Under the pieces are notes generated by a model that had not been told where the DNA came from, did not search any database, and was given only the letters and a program-made list of their open reading frames with translations. The position numbers and the translations under genes are program-made. Shown piece after piece: positions 1 to 10,483 of a DNA stretch of 17,722 bases. Source of the stretch: Monoraphidium neglectum (lineage: Eukaryota > Chlorophyta > Chlorophyceae > Sphaeropleales > Selenastraceae); the NCBI RefSeq assembly GCF_000611645.1, contig NW_014013112.1, forward strand, positions 8,041-25,762, read 5' to 3'. Position 1 is the first letter of the stretch. Each line of letters opens with the position of its first letter.

Positions 1-70
1 CTGCCTTGACCACCCTGCCCCCACCCCTGACCCTGCACCCCTGCGCACTTGGGCCACCCCCTCCCGCCAG

Positions 71-804
71 TGGTGTACCCGCACAAGTCCAACCGCGAGG
101 TCGGGGACCACATCCGCGCCAGCATAGAGCCCCTGCTGCGCCGCCACCTGGTCGACGCCGCCATCAGCGGGGTGGGTGGCAGCGAGGGGTCGCGCGCAGT
201 GCTGCATGTGGGTGGCTGGGTCAGCATGCATGCCTGCATGCGGGATGGGAGGTAGAGAGTACGTGTGTGTGTGTGTCCGCGCGAGGCCAAGTTGGCGGCA
301 CACGCAGTCAAGTCGGTCACCCCGCGCCGTCCGCGGTGGCTCATTCGTCCTGCTGCTGTCGCGGCCGACCACGCGCAGCACGTGCACAGCTACTACCGCA
401 CCTGCCCCGCCTACGACGGGGACTGCACCACCGGGGGCAGCGACGGCGGCCCCGCCGCCGGCACCAACATCGCGGCCAATCCCGGCATGCCCGGCCGCAG
501 CGGCGGCGGCGGCGGCGGCGACGGCGGCCACGGCACGGTTCACATCATAGTGGGTTCTGCGGGCCACGAGCTGTCGGCTCTGGAGGAGGGGCAGGAGGGC
601 TGGCTGGTGGCGGCGCGGCAGGCCTGGGGGTACTCCCGGTTCACCGTCGAGTCGGATGCGCGCATGACGGTGGAGTTTGTGGCGTCAGAATCTGGGCTTG
701 TGCTGGACTCATTCGAGCTCGCAGCGAGTGACGCCCGGCTGCGGGGCGCCTGCCCTACTGCGGCTGCGCCCCATGCGCAGCGCGCAGGCGCCCCGGCGAG
801 CTGA
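71..804 (+). CDS. Purple acid phosphatase-like metallophosphatase, C-terminal part (5' truncated by window edge)
   Basis: Partial gene: two last exons, 71-171 and 379-804, joined over intron 172-378 (phase 0, gtgggt...gcag). Purple acid phosphatases are secreted or vacuolar binuclear metal enzymes that release phosphate from esters. Exon 71-171 opens with a split codon after a pyrimidine-rich acceptor and ends ...VDAAISG; the next exon starts HVHSYYRTCPAY, rebuilding GHVHSY, the family's fifth metal-binding motif (GHxH), so the two metal-site His are present. Downstream, GTVHIIVGSAGHEL and YSRFTVES...VEFV..SGLVLDSFEL match the usual C-terminal end of the domain. A Gly-rich insert (PGMPGRSGGGGGG) sits between the Cys pair region and GTVH. 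The stop is TGA at 802-804, after a short Ala-rich tail with no recognisable retention signal. The catalytic N-terminal motifs lie outside the window. Family call is strong; subclass is not determined. Confidence 0.85.
172..378 (+). other. Intron of the phosphatase gene
   Basis: GT-AG intron of 207 bases, phase 0, splitting the codons for Gly and His of the GHxH metal motif. It holds a short (TG)n run near 261-275. Both flanking frames are open, and joining them restores an uninterrupted family motif. Confidence 0.8.
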
Positions 805-1530
805 GGGCGGGGTCGCCGCCGGTGAGCTCAGCATGCGCGCTGTGTCAAGGGGCTGAGCGCATCGGCATGTCTTATTCGCGGGCCGAGCGCTGTGTGGCAC
901 GAGTTGACGAGAGTTTTCCCCATTTAAACGAGCGAGATGTCAGATGTGTGCTGAAAGCATCTCAACATGAGAAATGATGATTGTGAGTGCGTGTCTGATT
1001 CTATCTGGTCCTGCCATTCTTCTCGCCCCTGTGTCAGCCGGTCTGCTGCATTTGCCAACAGTACGCACACGCAGGGCGTTGCTTTCCCTGTAGAGAGGTC
1101 CGGCACAGCCACTTGGCTGCCCCCACTCCCCCCTCATGGCGGGTGAGCGCTTGCTTCCCCTAATGTTGAGGGTTGAAGCGCCGTCTCTGGGCCCACTGCT
1201 GCCCTCGGTGTCCCAGACGTATTCCTGCCTTCCGCTGCAACAACAGCCGGCGGGGAGGCTGGTTTTCCACCTTGTTTCTCCCCCTGTACATGCCCTTGCT
1301 GCTGTGCTGCAGTGCAATCAGGACCACACACAGCACAGTAACATCCATCGACTGCCACGCCTTGCAAATTCCACTTCTGACCGCACCGTTGTAAGCGACT
1401 TTTGAAAACAGGCACAGCTGCAGCCAATCAGACCGTTTGCCTGATACTTCCTTGCCACGGCAAGGTCAGCATGCACGAGCGGCATTGAATACTAAGAATC
1501 AGGCACGGTCCCAACACCAGGATGGCATAA
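805..1530. other. Tail-to-tail intergenic region / overlapping 3' UTRs
   Basis: No coding exon recognised. The region carries the phosphatase 3' UTR on plus and, presumably, the 3' UTR of the F-box gene on minus. A plus-strand TGTAA lies at 1390-1394. No minus-strand TGTAA (TTACA on plus) was seen between 805 and 1530. A 7-bp inverted repeat with a 2-base centre lies at 1450-1465. Several short open frames on both strands look non-coding: no family motif and no splice logic. Confidence 0.6.
1390..1394 (+). terminator. TGTAA polyadenylation signal (phosphatase gene)
   Basis: TGTAA is the standard polyadenylation signal of chlorophycean algae. It lies 586 bases after the phosphatase stop, an ordinary 3' UTR length for such algae. 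The next gene on this strand is more than 10 kb away, so the assignment is reasonable, though the motif is short. Confidence 0.5.
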
Positions 1531-4500
1531 CTACGCAGCGGTGCCGGTATCGCACCCAGCAGGCTCAACAGCCCCCATGCCGGCAAACACGCTCGTGAAC
1601 GCTTGACGCAGCGTTGATGACTGGCGGAGCGCGCTGCCATCGCCACCCGTGCTGCCGCAGCTGCTCGCGCTTCCGGCTGCCGCTGGCGGCCGCCCGCGCC
1701 ACCCGCTCGCGCCGCCCTCCACCGCTGGGCCGATCTCTCCGTTGACAAAGCAGCCCGCAAACGCGGCGCCCCGCGGGCATGCCTCCAACACGTGCCCCGA
1801 CTCCACGGCCGGCCGCCCAAACAGCCTTGAGCCGCGCCCATTGCAGCTGAGGGCGAGCAGCAGCAGCGGGCCCGCGCAGGCGCCTGCGGCGGCCGCGGCG
1901 GCGGTGGCCGCGGCGGCGCAGCCGTCCGTGTCGGGCGCTTGGTGCAGGCAGCCGGCGAGGCGAGGCAGCTGGCGGCTCAGAATGTTCTCGCTGGCCTGGG
2001 GGGGTTTTGTGCGGGGCGGGGGCAGGAGGTGGGGCGGTAAGCGCCAGGTGCACGGTGCTGGTAATGGGGGCACCTCGCACTTACGGGGCAGGCGGGTTTG
2101 GACCTAGCCGTCAGCATGTGCCCAGCAATTCTTGCAGAAGGGTGGAGGATAGACCGCGGCGTAGGCTGTGCTGCTGTGGGCTCGGCAGTATGCCTCTGTC
2201 CCCCCACTCTCCACGCAGCAAGGCAGGCAGGCCGCGCATCACGCTCCCCGCAACCCTGCCCCGCCCACCTCTCCGCTCCACTCCAGGTTTTGCATGCACA
2301 GGGTTCCTCCGCCCCCGTCGCCACCGGCCCCGCCCCCCAGCATCGTCGCAACCTCTCCCAGCGCCTCGGGCCCCATGGAGGCCGCGTCCAGGCCGACCCT
2401 CACGCCGTGGCCCAGGCCGCCCCCACCAAACTGGGACAGCATGACGCCGTCGGGCTGCAGCACGACCAGCTGGCAACGAGGGGGCGAGACGAAGAGGGGC
2501 CATAGGAAAGATCGTGTCGGGGCGCAACCGAGGTGGCAGGGCGGAAGGCTGCCTTGGGCAGTGTGGCATGTTTGCATGTTTGCATGTGTGCGTCGCGGAA
2601 ACAGCATGCTGCGCAAGGCAGCCAGTAGCAGCATGCCCCGGGTGAGAAGTGTGGCAGAGTTGGCCAAGGCTGGGGGCGGAGTGTGGCGCGCGGCTGCTGA
2701 CATCCCTTGACGGCTCTCACCTTGCGCCCAGGGTCATCGCTCGCGGCAGGCTGCTGCGGCGCCCCGGCCGGCAGCCGCCACAGCCCGATCGGCTGCTCTG
2801 CAGATATTCCGGAGTACAACTCGACTAACCCGCGGCTCAGGCCGTCCGCCAGCAACTCAGGAGCGGCCTCGGCAAACCCTGCGGTCTCCTCAGCAGTGGG
2901 TGGCGGCAGCTCTCGCGCGGCCGAGGTTATGAAGATCGTCTGTGACTCGTCGTCGTCGAGCTGGGGGACGCGGCTGGCATGGACGGCCGAGACGGCGAAA
3001 ACAGGGTTGTCTTCCCCTCGGAGGCCCTGAACAGACATCGCGGCTGCGGCAGGCGGCGGGGTAGGGTAGGAAGGGCCCATGGTGGCGTCGCCAACGCCGT
3101 CGCCGCCGTCCTCCTCGGCCGGCCCGACCGGCTCTCTTTGGAGCTGCGCAGCACGGCTGCTGCGCCAGCCGGCGTGCTGGCCGCGGCCGCCCAGCGAGCA
3201 GATCGCGAGGCCGGCGTATTGGAGCGCGGGGCCGGCCTGGATAGGCAGCATGCCTGTCCCGCGCACAATGAAGGGCCCGCCGGCGTGGCTGGCAGTGAGG
3301 CCGCCCACCACAGGGCATGTGCCCTGCGCGGACGAGGGCGGGGCCCGTGCTGAGAGTCAGCAGGGCATGTCAGCGGCAATGCAAGTGGCGCGCGAGTCGT
3401 TCGAGGTCGTGAGGAGGAACACAAGCGAGTAAGGAGCCAACACCGATTCCGGCCGTAGTTGCGGGCATGTGACCAGAAACTCAATCATGCGACGCCGATT
3501 GCGAAGCTGCCCTTCACCAGGTGCTCGGCGATCCAGTCCAAGGCCATATCAGCAACCTCGACCCCCGTCTGCGTTGGATTCACAAACAACAGGACCAGCT
3601 CTGGCCGCAGGCTGTCTGGCTCCTGTGGCTGCTGTTGTCCTTGCTGGTGCTGCGCGGCTGCGTCACTCTTCTCCGCGCCCCCTGCTGCAGCTGCTGCTGC
3701 GGCGGCTGCCGCGTCCATGACAACCGCCGCGTCGACCTCCATTCCATCGTCGCTGCTGCCACCACCGCCACCGCCGCCCTGCCTGGTCTTTTCACTGTCC
3801 CCTGCCGCCGCCCCGCTGCCAGGCAGCTCCGCCGCCGCCTCTGCCGCCCCTCCAGCTGCCCGATGCCGCTCGAGCTCCTGCCGCCGCCACTCCTGCTGCT
3901 GCCGCCGCCGCGCGGCGGCGGCCTGCCGCTGCGCCGTGAGCATGTAGGCGCCGAAAGCGAGCTGCTCCTCCAGCTGGGGGAAGGGCGTCGCCGACAGCGG
4001 CAGCGGCATCTTGGAGTGGAAGCCCCGGGGTTTGGGCGGCTGGGAGCCTGAAATCGGCGTATACAGAGTTGGCATCGTTGAGGTCAAGGGCACAGGGATC
4101 TTGGTATGTTTTGCTGCCGCACTTCAGGCGGCTGCGGGCGGCTGCGCGTGCCTGCGGGTGGCAGCCTGCGGGGGCAGGGCGATGGCAGCTTCTAATGCTG
4201 CCGCGACATCCAGGCTCCTCCACCGCTGCAGCACGCACCTGCGAACGTCATGGCGACGGCGCCGGGCATGCGGCCGAGCACGACCGTCACGGCGCCCGAT
4301 ATCCGTCCGCGGCGCTCCCGGCCCCATGCCTCGAAATCCGACGGCTGCCCGTGGGCGTCCACACCCATCACCCCCTCAGCCCAGCAGCCCACCACTGCAA
4401 CCTCCTGCATGATGAGATGTGATGGGTTTCCGGCGGCTGGATTCACAAGCCGGGTGATGCAAGTGGGTGCTCGCAACGTGGCAGGTTCACCGCTCGTAAC

Positions 4501-5196
4501 ATGGCGGGTTCCCCATTTGCAACGTGGCCGGTCGGTGCTGGCCATACACCACCTAGACGCATCCAGGCTCGCTCCGTGCACGAGTCTGCAAGGGGATCCA
4601 GGGGCGGGGCTGCAGACGCATTGGTAGGGGAGCGGCGTAGTCGGCTGACGTGGCGCTCGCTGAGCGGCCCAGCTCACCAACCCCAGCGCCTGCACAAGGA
4701 GCCGCGCCGCGTCGTCCTCCGCAGTCCGCCGCCCGTCCACCGGCTTATCCAAGAAGCGGCCCGCCACGAATATCACGGCGAAGTCGCAGGCACCCAGCAG
4801 GCCCTCCTTGGCGCGGTGCGTCGCGGCGCGGACGGCGGCCGCGAGGTCCGGGTCCGCTTGCAGGGCAGAGCTGTATGTGGTCCTGTCGGCCAGCACGCGC
4901 TGGTTGTGTAGGGTTTGTGTCAGGGGCGGAAGCAAGGGCGCGGGGTCAAGCCAGGGGAGCAGGGGAAGGTTTCAATGAAAGGGTGCGCGTGCGCTTGTGA
5001 GAGTTGGCACTGAGCTGCGGCGGGGGAGACAGCGCGCGGCGGAGGCGGGAGAAAGCTCCTGCAACCACACCTTCAGGGTCGCCAGGCGGCGGCACGCCAC
5101 CGCTGCTGCGCACAGGCCGCCGCAGCCGGCGCCTGCCAAGCACCTAAGCAGAATTTCATCTTGCAAGCCAAGCAGCTGCGAGTGATCGTGCTGCAT
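1531..5196 (-). CDS. F-box and FIST-domain protein, FBXO22-like
   Basis: Seven exons (minus): 5196-5011, 4899-4678, 4404-4239, 4047-3518, 3323-2721, 2469-2269, 1995-1531; 790 aa, all junctions phase-consistent. Residues about 10-45 form an F-box (LQDEILLRCL...ACRRLATLKVW), the part that would bind Skp1 in an SCF ubiquitin ligase. A FIST N-like region follows (ALQADPDLAAAV, DFAVIFVAGRF, VVGCWAEGVMG at about 140-150, then PELVLLFVNP and VVGGLT at 373-378). FIST C marks the end: LSCNGRGSRLF near 685-695 and FVNGEIGP at 719-726. Human FBXO22 and Arabidopsis At5g63520 share this F-box/FIST design. An Ala/Gly/Gln insert (about 222-335) separates FIST N segments and makes the protein longer than FBXO22. 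Exon 1's donor is the least certain: tca|gtgcca is used because it keeps the F-box 'VW'; aag|gtgtgg upstream is also phase 0. The substrate is unknown. Confidence 0.83.
4469..4537. repeat. Three imperfect 23-bp tandem repeats in an F-box gene intron
   Basis: Units start at 4469, 4492 and 4515 and share the core of the form (t/c)g(c/t)aac(g/a)tggc.gg. All lie inside intron 4405-4677 of the F-box/FIST gene. Confidence 0.7.
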
Positions 5197-5417
5197 CGAT
5201 GCACTCGCTCTTGCCCCAGCTCAAGCAGAGCAGCTGCGCGACGTGGCGCCGTGCGGCGGGCTGCCGATGCCTGGGCTGCAGGCTACGCTGCCAATTACAC
5301 TTCAAACGTGAATTCCTTCTGGAAACAGTAAGCCCTTGATCTCGTATACGTACAGTACAGCCGATCAAGCTCACTGAGATCGCTGTGGTTGCGCATTGAC
5401 GCTGCAGAAGTTTGTAT
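5197..5417 (-). promoter_or_regulatory. Presumed promoter/5' UTR of the F-box gene
   Basis: About 220 bases separate the F-box ATG (5196) from the TGTAA signal that would end the upstream minus-strand gene. The transcription start must lie here unless the transcripts overlap. No TATA box or other clear element was recognised. The interval follows from position only. Confidence 0.35.
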
Positions 5418-5422
5418 TTACA
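5418..5422 (-). terminator. TGTAA polyadenylation signal (membrane protein gene)
   Basis: TTACA on plus, TGTAA on minus, 537 bases after the stop codon at 5959. It is the only TGTAA on this strand seen between that stop and the next gene. Confidence 0.5.
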
Positions 5423-5958
5423 GCATTTACTGAAGTAACTGCCTAGATCCGTGCGACCACCTCGCAACAATGACCCTGGAGACTGAGGTCTCTGCTGAAG
5501 TACGGCATGATGCACAAAGCTTGTGGTGCCAAACTGGTTGATGTGGCTACATCGGAAATGGGGCCTTGGCGTAGAGTCAATGGAGTTGGATTGCACGTAC
5601 TTGGTTGCGGCTACAAGGTTGCATACCCGACGGCAGGACAGTTGCCAACCGACTTGCAGTTACCAACTGACTTTCATTGGATCACAAAGCGCTTGCTGCT
5701 GCGTGTGCCCAGCAATACACTATAATGGTATGTGACTATTTCTCGTTGACAAACCGGCACTGAACGCATTGTATTCACCCATTTTAATTTTGTAGGGCCG
5801 TTCTCATCACTCGTGCTCTCTCAAAGCCAGCCACCCTGCCTGGTGTGCGCACAAGAGCACAACTCGAGGTGGCCAAGGAGGCAGGACCAGTTCTGTGACC
5901 AGCCACCACATTGAGATTTACACCAGGACTCCTGTGTAGATCCACCAAGCATGATTGC
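5423..5958 (-). other. 3' UTR of the membrane protein gene, no gene seen
   Basis: This stretch is visibly richer in A/T than its neighbours. It contains short open frames on both strands but no family motif, RNA gene or clear repeat. A weak direct repeat (ttgccaaccgactt / ttaccaactgactt) sits around 5641-5675. It is best read as 3' UTR of the gene ending at 5959. Confidence 0.5.
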
Positions 5959-6919
5959 CTAGCTCTTGGTGTCTGGAAGCTGCCCCAACAACGCATCAAG
6001 CAAGCTGATCCTTTCGTCCCCCAACGCCCCTGGCGTCGTAGCCGTCTCCGCCTCATCGCCTGCCACAGCCCGCCTGGGCGGCGTCTTTCCACCACCACAG
6101 CTGGCGCCACCCTGTTGGGCTCCTGGATCATGCTCAGGGCCCTGCGGCAGCCCCACAAAGCCTGGGAGGGGCTGCGGCTTTACCCCGGGAGCCGCCGTGC
6201 TGCTGCTCTCACTGCCGTCCAGCCTGTCCAGCTCCATCTCGCGCGCCTGCAGGCGGTCGGTCTCAATTTTGAAGCGCCGCGCCATCTCCTTGAGCGCTTC
6301 AAGCTGCTTGTCTGCAGCCGCTCGCTCCTGTGGGTGCAGGGGGTGTGGGTGCAGGGGGTGGCAAGGAAAACCAGGGCTTTGCGGAAGGACATAGCAGGAA
6401 TTGGACTTGAGCAATGGGGGCCAGTCTGGCAAGGCAGCCGGAAGTGATGCAGCTACTAACATGTATGATCGGGGTGTCACCCTTGATGTCCAGGCGGCCT
6501 AGCAGCGGCACGCTGCCAGCTGCATGCCTCTCCTATCCCACCTGGAACAGGCTGCCAGACACGCCCATCTCATAGCCCTCGCTGTGGACGAGGCCACAGC
6601 ACCCCACGCGTGCACCAGTGCAAGCCCTCACCTGCCGGAACACCTCCAGGCGGTAGCGGGAACACAGGGAGAAGACCGCCGCACTCGCCAGTGAACCTGA
6701 CAGGCTGGCTGCCAGGTTACCCGTTGCCGCGAACGCCAGGCTGAGGGCCGCCGTGGCAAAGACAGCTCGCGCTGCCACAACCGCCTCCCCTGCAGCGACC
6801 GCACTGAGGGCCGTCGGGATGCGAGTCACATTCAGGCCGCCGTCGCCAGCGCCCGTACCCTGGGGCTGCATGGGCCCGGCACTTGGCGGCCGCATCGGTA
6901 GCCGACCCCGGTCGGCGGT

Positions 6920-6991
<72 letters not shown>

Positions 6992-7144
6992 TTGCTGCTG
7001 CTGTTGCTGCGGACTGCTGCTACCTGATTTGCTGGCGCCCCCTTCGCTGCTCTTGGTCGCTAACATCCCCATGCCTCCATCTGCTTCGTCCCGCTTCTTT
7101 CCAAAGGAGGCAGAAGGTCCGTTGGCAGCTTCCTGCTCCTTGCT

Positions 7145-7180
<36 letters not shown>

Positions 7181-8555
7181 CAGATCCTTGCGGCGCTTCA
7201 TCTTCTCTGCCAGCTGCCGCAGCTCCTGGACCATGCTGCCCCGCCCCACGCGCTGTACGCGCCCAACAGAGGCGGCCACAGACGCAGTAACAACCAGCGC
7301 GGCTGCGAGGCAGGTGCCAGCTGCGACCGTGCTGAGGGCATATGGTCCTACATTGGATGGGGGAAGGGCAAGGTGGCAGCAACGAGTGAGCATTCAGAGA
7401 GATGGCAGGCAGGGAGGGAAGCTTGATCGACATGACATGCAGTTCGCAACCGGCAAAGCTGTCACCCACAGCTTTCAAGGCCCTCTTGGCTGCCTCACCA
7501 ATGTGCAGCACGTCGTCAGCGCCCGCCTCAAAAAGCCGGTCTGCCAGCCACCTGCCGGATGCCTGCAACAGCCAAGCGCGCCACAGCATCTCGCTGGCAA
7601 TGCACTCTGTCGCAGTCGCCGCCGCCTCGGCTGCAAGCGGTAGCCGGGCGGCAGCCGCTGGGTTTGCTGAGGCGAGCTGGCCCTGCGCCACAAAAAATGC
7701 GTTGCGCAGCGGCTCAACCAGGCTCCACCATGGCCCTGAGGTTGCGGACCCGCCACGGACGCTGCTGCTGCCGTCGCTGCTCTTGGATCCACTGTCGCTG
7801 ATTCTGCCAGCAGGCGAACTGCTTTCAACGCCGCCCGTGCCGCTGTCGGCTGCACCTGGGGCAACCGTGCCGCCGCCAGCCTTGCCTCTGCTGGCCTGCT
7901 CCCTGCGCCGCAGCTCCTCCTCCATTTTGTTCAGCTTCCGCTCGGCGGCCTGCTGCAGGCGGTCAAGCAGGCCGACCTCGCCCGTCCGATGGGTGGGCAG
8001 CAGCACGGCTGCGTCGAGCAGCATGACAGGCGCGGCGAGGGCCACCCCCACCGCAACGTCGCGCACGTCCCAGTGGGCGTGACCAAACACGTCCACGCCG
8101 CAAAGCGCGCTGAGCAGCGTGGCAGCGGTGCCGGTTATGCCCGCGAAGGTCACGAGACCCAGAAGGGTGTCTTCAGCGCTGCGGCGGCGGGGCGGCCTCC
8201 CTCCGCCACCAGGGCCTCGGCTGCCCCAGCCGCTACCGTCACCGCCTCGCTTGCTCGGACTCTCGGCATTCCCAGAGTCTTCGCGCCGCGATTGCGCCAG
8301 CCCGGCTCCCGGCAACCCCTTGGGCTGCGGGGGCGCATCACGAAGTGGCTTCAATGCTGCGGGGACCAGGCGCAGGATCCCCATCCGCCGCACTCCCGCA
8401 CGCAGGTGATGGCATGCCGCGGGATGCAGCCACCGCTGGCCCTGCGTGTGTTTTGAAATGAAGTGCAGATTATGAAAGATTTTTCCTCGTATGAGGGCTT
8501 GGAACACTCCTGCCGGCACAAGATGGAAAGAGCACACCCTTCCGTACCTGGCCAC
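5959..8555 (-). CDS. Poly-Gln multi-pass membrane protein, weakly CPBP (CAAX protease-like)
   Basis: Four exons (minus): 8555-7451, 7347-6632, 6529-6461, 6327-5959; 752 aa, phases consistent (the first junction splits a Gly codon). The N-terminal about 125 residues are basic, Gly/Ser-rich and acid-poor at the start, compatible with a plastid transit peptide. Hydrophobic segments follow at about 131-152 and 165-187, then a charged stretch (about 197-222), another helix at 370-396, and an Ala-rich hydrophobic block before the 608-630 exon. SEMLWRAWLLQ...DRLFEAGADD at 321-347 resembles motif 1 of plant CPBP proteins (EExxxR). Here the first Glu is Ser, and no second His motif was seen, so peptidase activity is doubtful. 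Gln runs of 11 (426-436) and 30 (482-511) interrupt the protein. The C-terminus (631-670) is a charged, coiled-coil-like helix. The start codon is uncertain: cag|gtacgg just after the ATG could be a 5' UTR donor. Confidence 0.6.
6920..7009 (-). repeat. CAG/CAA repeat coding for 30 glutamines
   Basis: 90 bases, in frame in the membrane protein gene and read as CAG with a few CAA codons on minus. The CTG run on plus is nearly pure over its left two thirds. It encodes residues about 482-511. Confidence 0.95.
7145..7177 (-). repeat. CAG repeat coding for 11 glutamines
   Basis: 33 bases in the same exon, right after a basic segment (KRRKDLK). Ten CAG codons plus one CAA. Confidence 0.93.
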
Positions 8556-8846
8556 TGCATGGGGGCGCAGAGCAGCGCATGAAGCTCTTCTTAGCTGGAT
8601 AAATCTATATGAGAAGGAGCAGGCGCAGCGTGCTCATAGCTGTACGGAGTGCAGACCAGTCCTGCACTGCTGATCTCAGGCTGTTTTGTTTATGGGTGAT
8701 GTTGCTTGCAACAAGAATCAATTGACAGGCAGACAACCTCCAGGTCTGGACGGAGAAATGGCTGGAGCATGCGGAGTGGTCTTCATTCGCATGACGATGT
8801 GGAGCACAACAGCCCACCGTGCCAGGCTCTGGCTGTTGCCCCGCTT
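8556..8846 (-). promoter_or_regulatory. Presumed promoter/5' UTR of the membrane protein gene
   Basis: About 290 bases lie between the membrane protein ATG and the TGTAA signal of the next minus-strand gene. An A/T-rich block at 8601-8613 (minus ctcatatagattt) is about 50 bases upstream of the ATG and could serve as a TATA-like element. No other element was recognised. Confidence 0.35.
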
Positions 8847-8851
8847 TTACA
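8847..8851 (-). terminator. TGTAA polyadenylation signal (Q/E-repeat protein gene)
   Basis: TTACA on plus, about 95 bases after the stop at 8946. Spacing and strand fit the 3' end of the large exon 8946-11088. Confidence 0.6.
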
Positions 8852-8945
8852 TGCTGCTCGTGCGGCAGGGCGATTTATCTCAGAAAAAAAATGCATTGCT
8901 GGAAAGTAGGAAGCAAAAGCAAACATCATATATCTGCCGGCATCC

Positions 8946-10265
8946 TCATTGCGACCCCCACGACCTCTCAGCGTGGGGCCCCATGCCTGCCTTGGCGCAT
9001 AGCGCAGCCAACCCCACATCACCAGTGCTGGCCCTAATTCCGCCCGCCTCGCACGACTCTCCCCCAGCACCCTCGAGGCTCCCCTGCCCCAGCAGTGCGC
9101 CGGTGAGCATCTCACTGCACACGCTGCTGAGCTGGCGCCTGATCGCCACCATGCGCTCGACCAGCTGGTGCTGCAGTACAGCTTCGCCGCCCAGACCCCC
9201 GCCACTGCCACTGTCACCCGCCGAGGCACCCACACCCGAGGCCTCCACCGCCCCGACCCCCTCGGCTGCGCGCGTGCCGGCCGCCGCCAGAGCCGCCGCG
9301 TCGGCGGCCACGGCTGCCGCGGTCAACACGTCGCCAGGGGCGGGACCACCTGCAGCCTGCTGGCCTGTCAGGCGGGGGATGAGGTCCTGCAGCAGCTGCA
9401 CCTTGCAGCTCAGCTGTGCGTGCACCTCAGAAAGCCCAGCAAGTGCCTCACGCCGCGTGCGGCAGCGATCTGCCGCCTGGTCATCTGGCTTTCCGCCGGC
9501 GATCTGCCAGCCTGCGGAAGTAGTGTGCCCGAATTGCATGGGTGCACTGGCCAGACCCGACACGCGCTCCCGACATGGCTGCTGCGGGTGGCTGGCCGTT
9601 TGCTGAAAGGATGGCTCCTCCATGGTAGTGGAAACGCGGCCTGCTGAGCGAGTGCCGCTTGCAGCTGCCTCGGCTGCCTTGAATGCTGCACTGCGTCGCA
9701 TCGATGGCTCCCACGGCCCCGGCCTGGGGCTGATGATGTTGCTGGATGCGTGCACCGGCGCCGTCGGGAATCTGGCGAAGGGCGCAGCCGACTTTAAGCC
9801 GCTTCCTGGGCTGCCGCTGCCTGCGGTGAGCGCGGGAGGTTGGCGTTCCTGACTCGCTGGGCCTCGAGGCAGTTGGCAGCCGCCCGCATCCTGCTGGAGG
9901 GACCCTGCACCCCTTTTGCAGCGATGGATGAGGCTGCTGTTGGCGTCGTTGCCTGGGTCATCACTGCTCTCATGGCTACGCGCTCCCAAGCTTTCACGGC
10001 GCGTCGCACGCCAGGGGCAACCCTCCAGGCCGTCTGAAGCTCCCAGGTCTGAGAGGCTCTCGCTGCTGCTGGGGGTGTCCCCGCCTCCACTGCTGCCACC
10101 GTCCAGAGAGGCCATGAGCCCAGCAACCCAGGCGGGCAGCGCCCCGCGCCCACATTGGTGCTGAAGCTGACGATGATGCCGACGCTGTTGCGGCTGCTGA
10201 TGAGAATCAAATTGCCGCTGTCGGCCCGCCTCGTCCCCCTGGTGCTGAGAGTGTAAGTATGGTTG

Positions 10266-10305
<40 letters not shown>

Positions 10306-10404
10306 TGCTCCTGCTTTTGCTGTGAATGTGGTGTTTCTCTATGATCGATGCCAAAACGCACAGCCGGGGACCGCTGTATGCCTGCCCGTAGTGGTGCAGT
10401 CTGT

Positions 10405-10483
<79 letters not shown>

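Noticed and set aside
1649..2107. Plus-strand frame of 152 codons
   Set aside because: It is antisense to the last F-box/FIST exon, which holds the conserved CNGRG and NGEIGP motifs.
2890..3484. Several overlapping minus frames rich in Arg and Pro beside the F-box/FIST exons
   Set aside because: They are shifted readings of exon 2721-3323 and have no family motif. The chosen frame carries VVGGLT and joins its neighbours in phase.
5423..5958. Possible small gene or RNA gene in the A/T-rich stretch
   Set aside because: The short frames have no motif, and no tRNA T-arm, snoRNA boxes or snRNA hallmarks were seen. 3' UTR explains it better.
6753..7643. Plus-strand open frame of about 296 codons with a long Cys run
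   Set aside because: It is the antisense reading of the poly-Gln tract in the minus-strand membrane protein gene. It has no domain, and the minus frame has consistent splicing and a downstream TGTAA.
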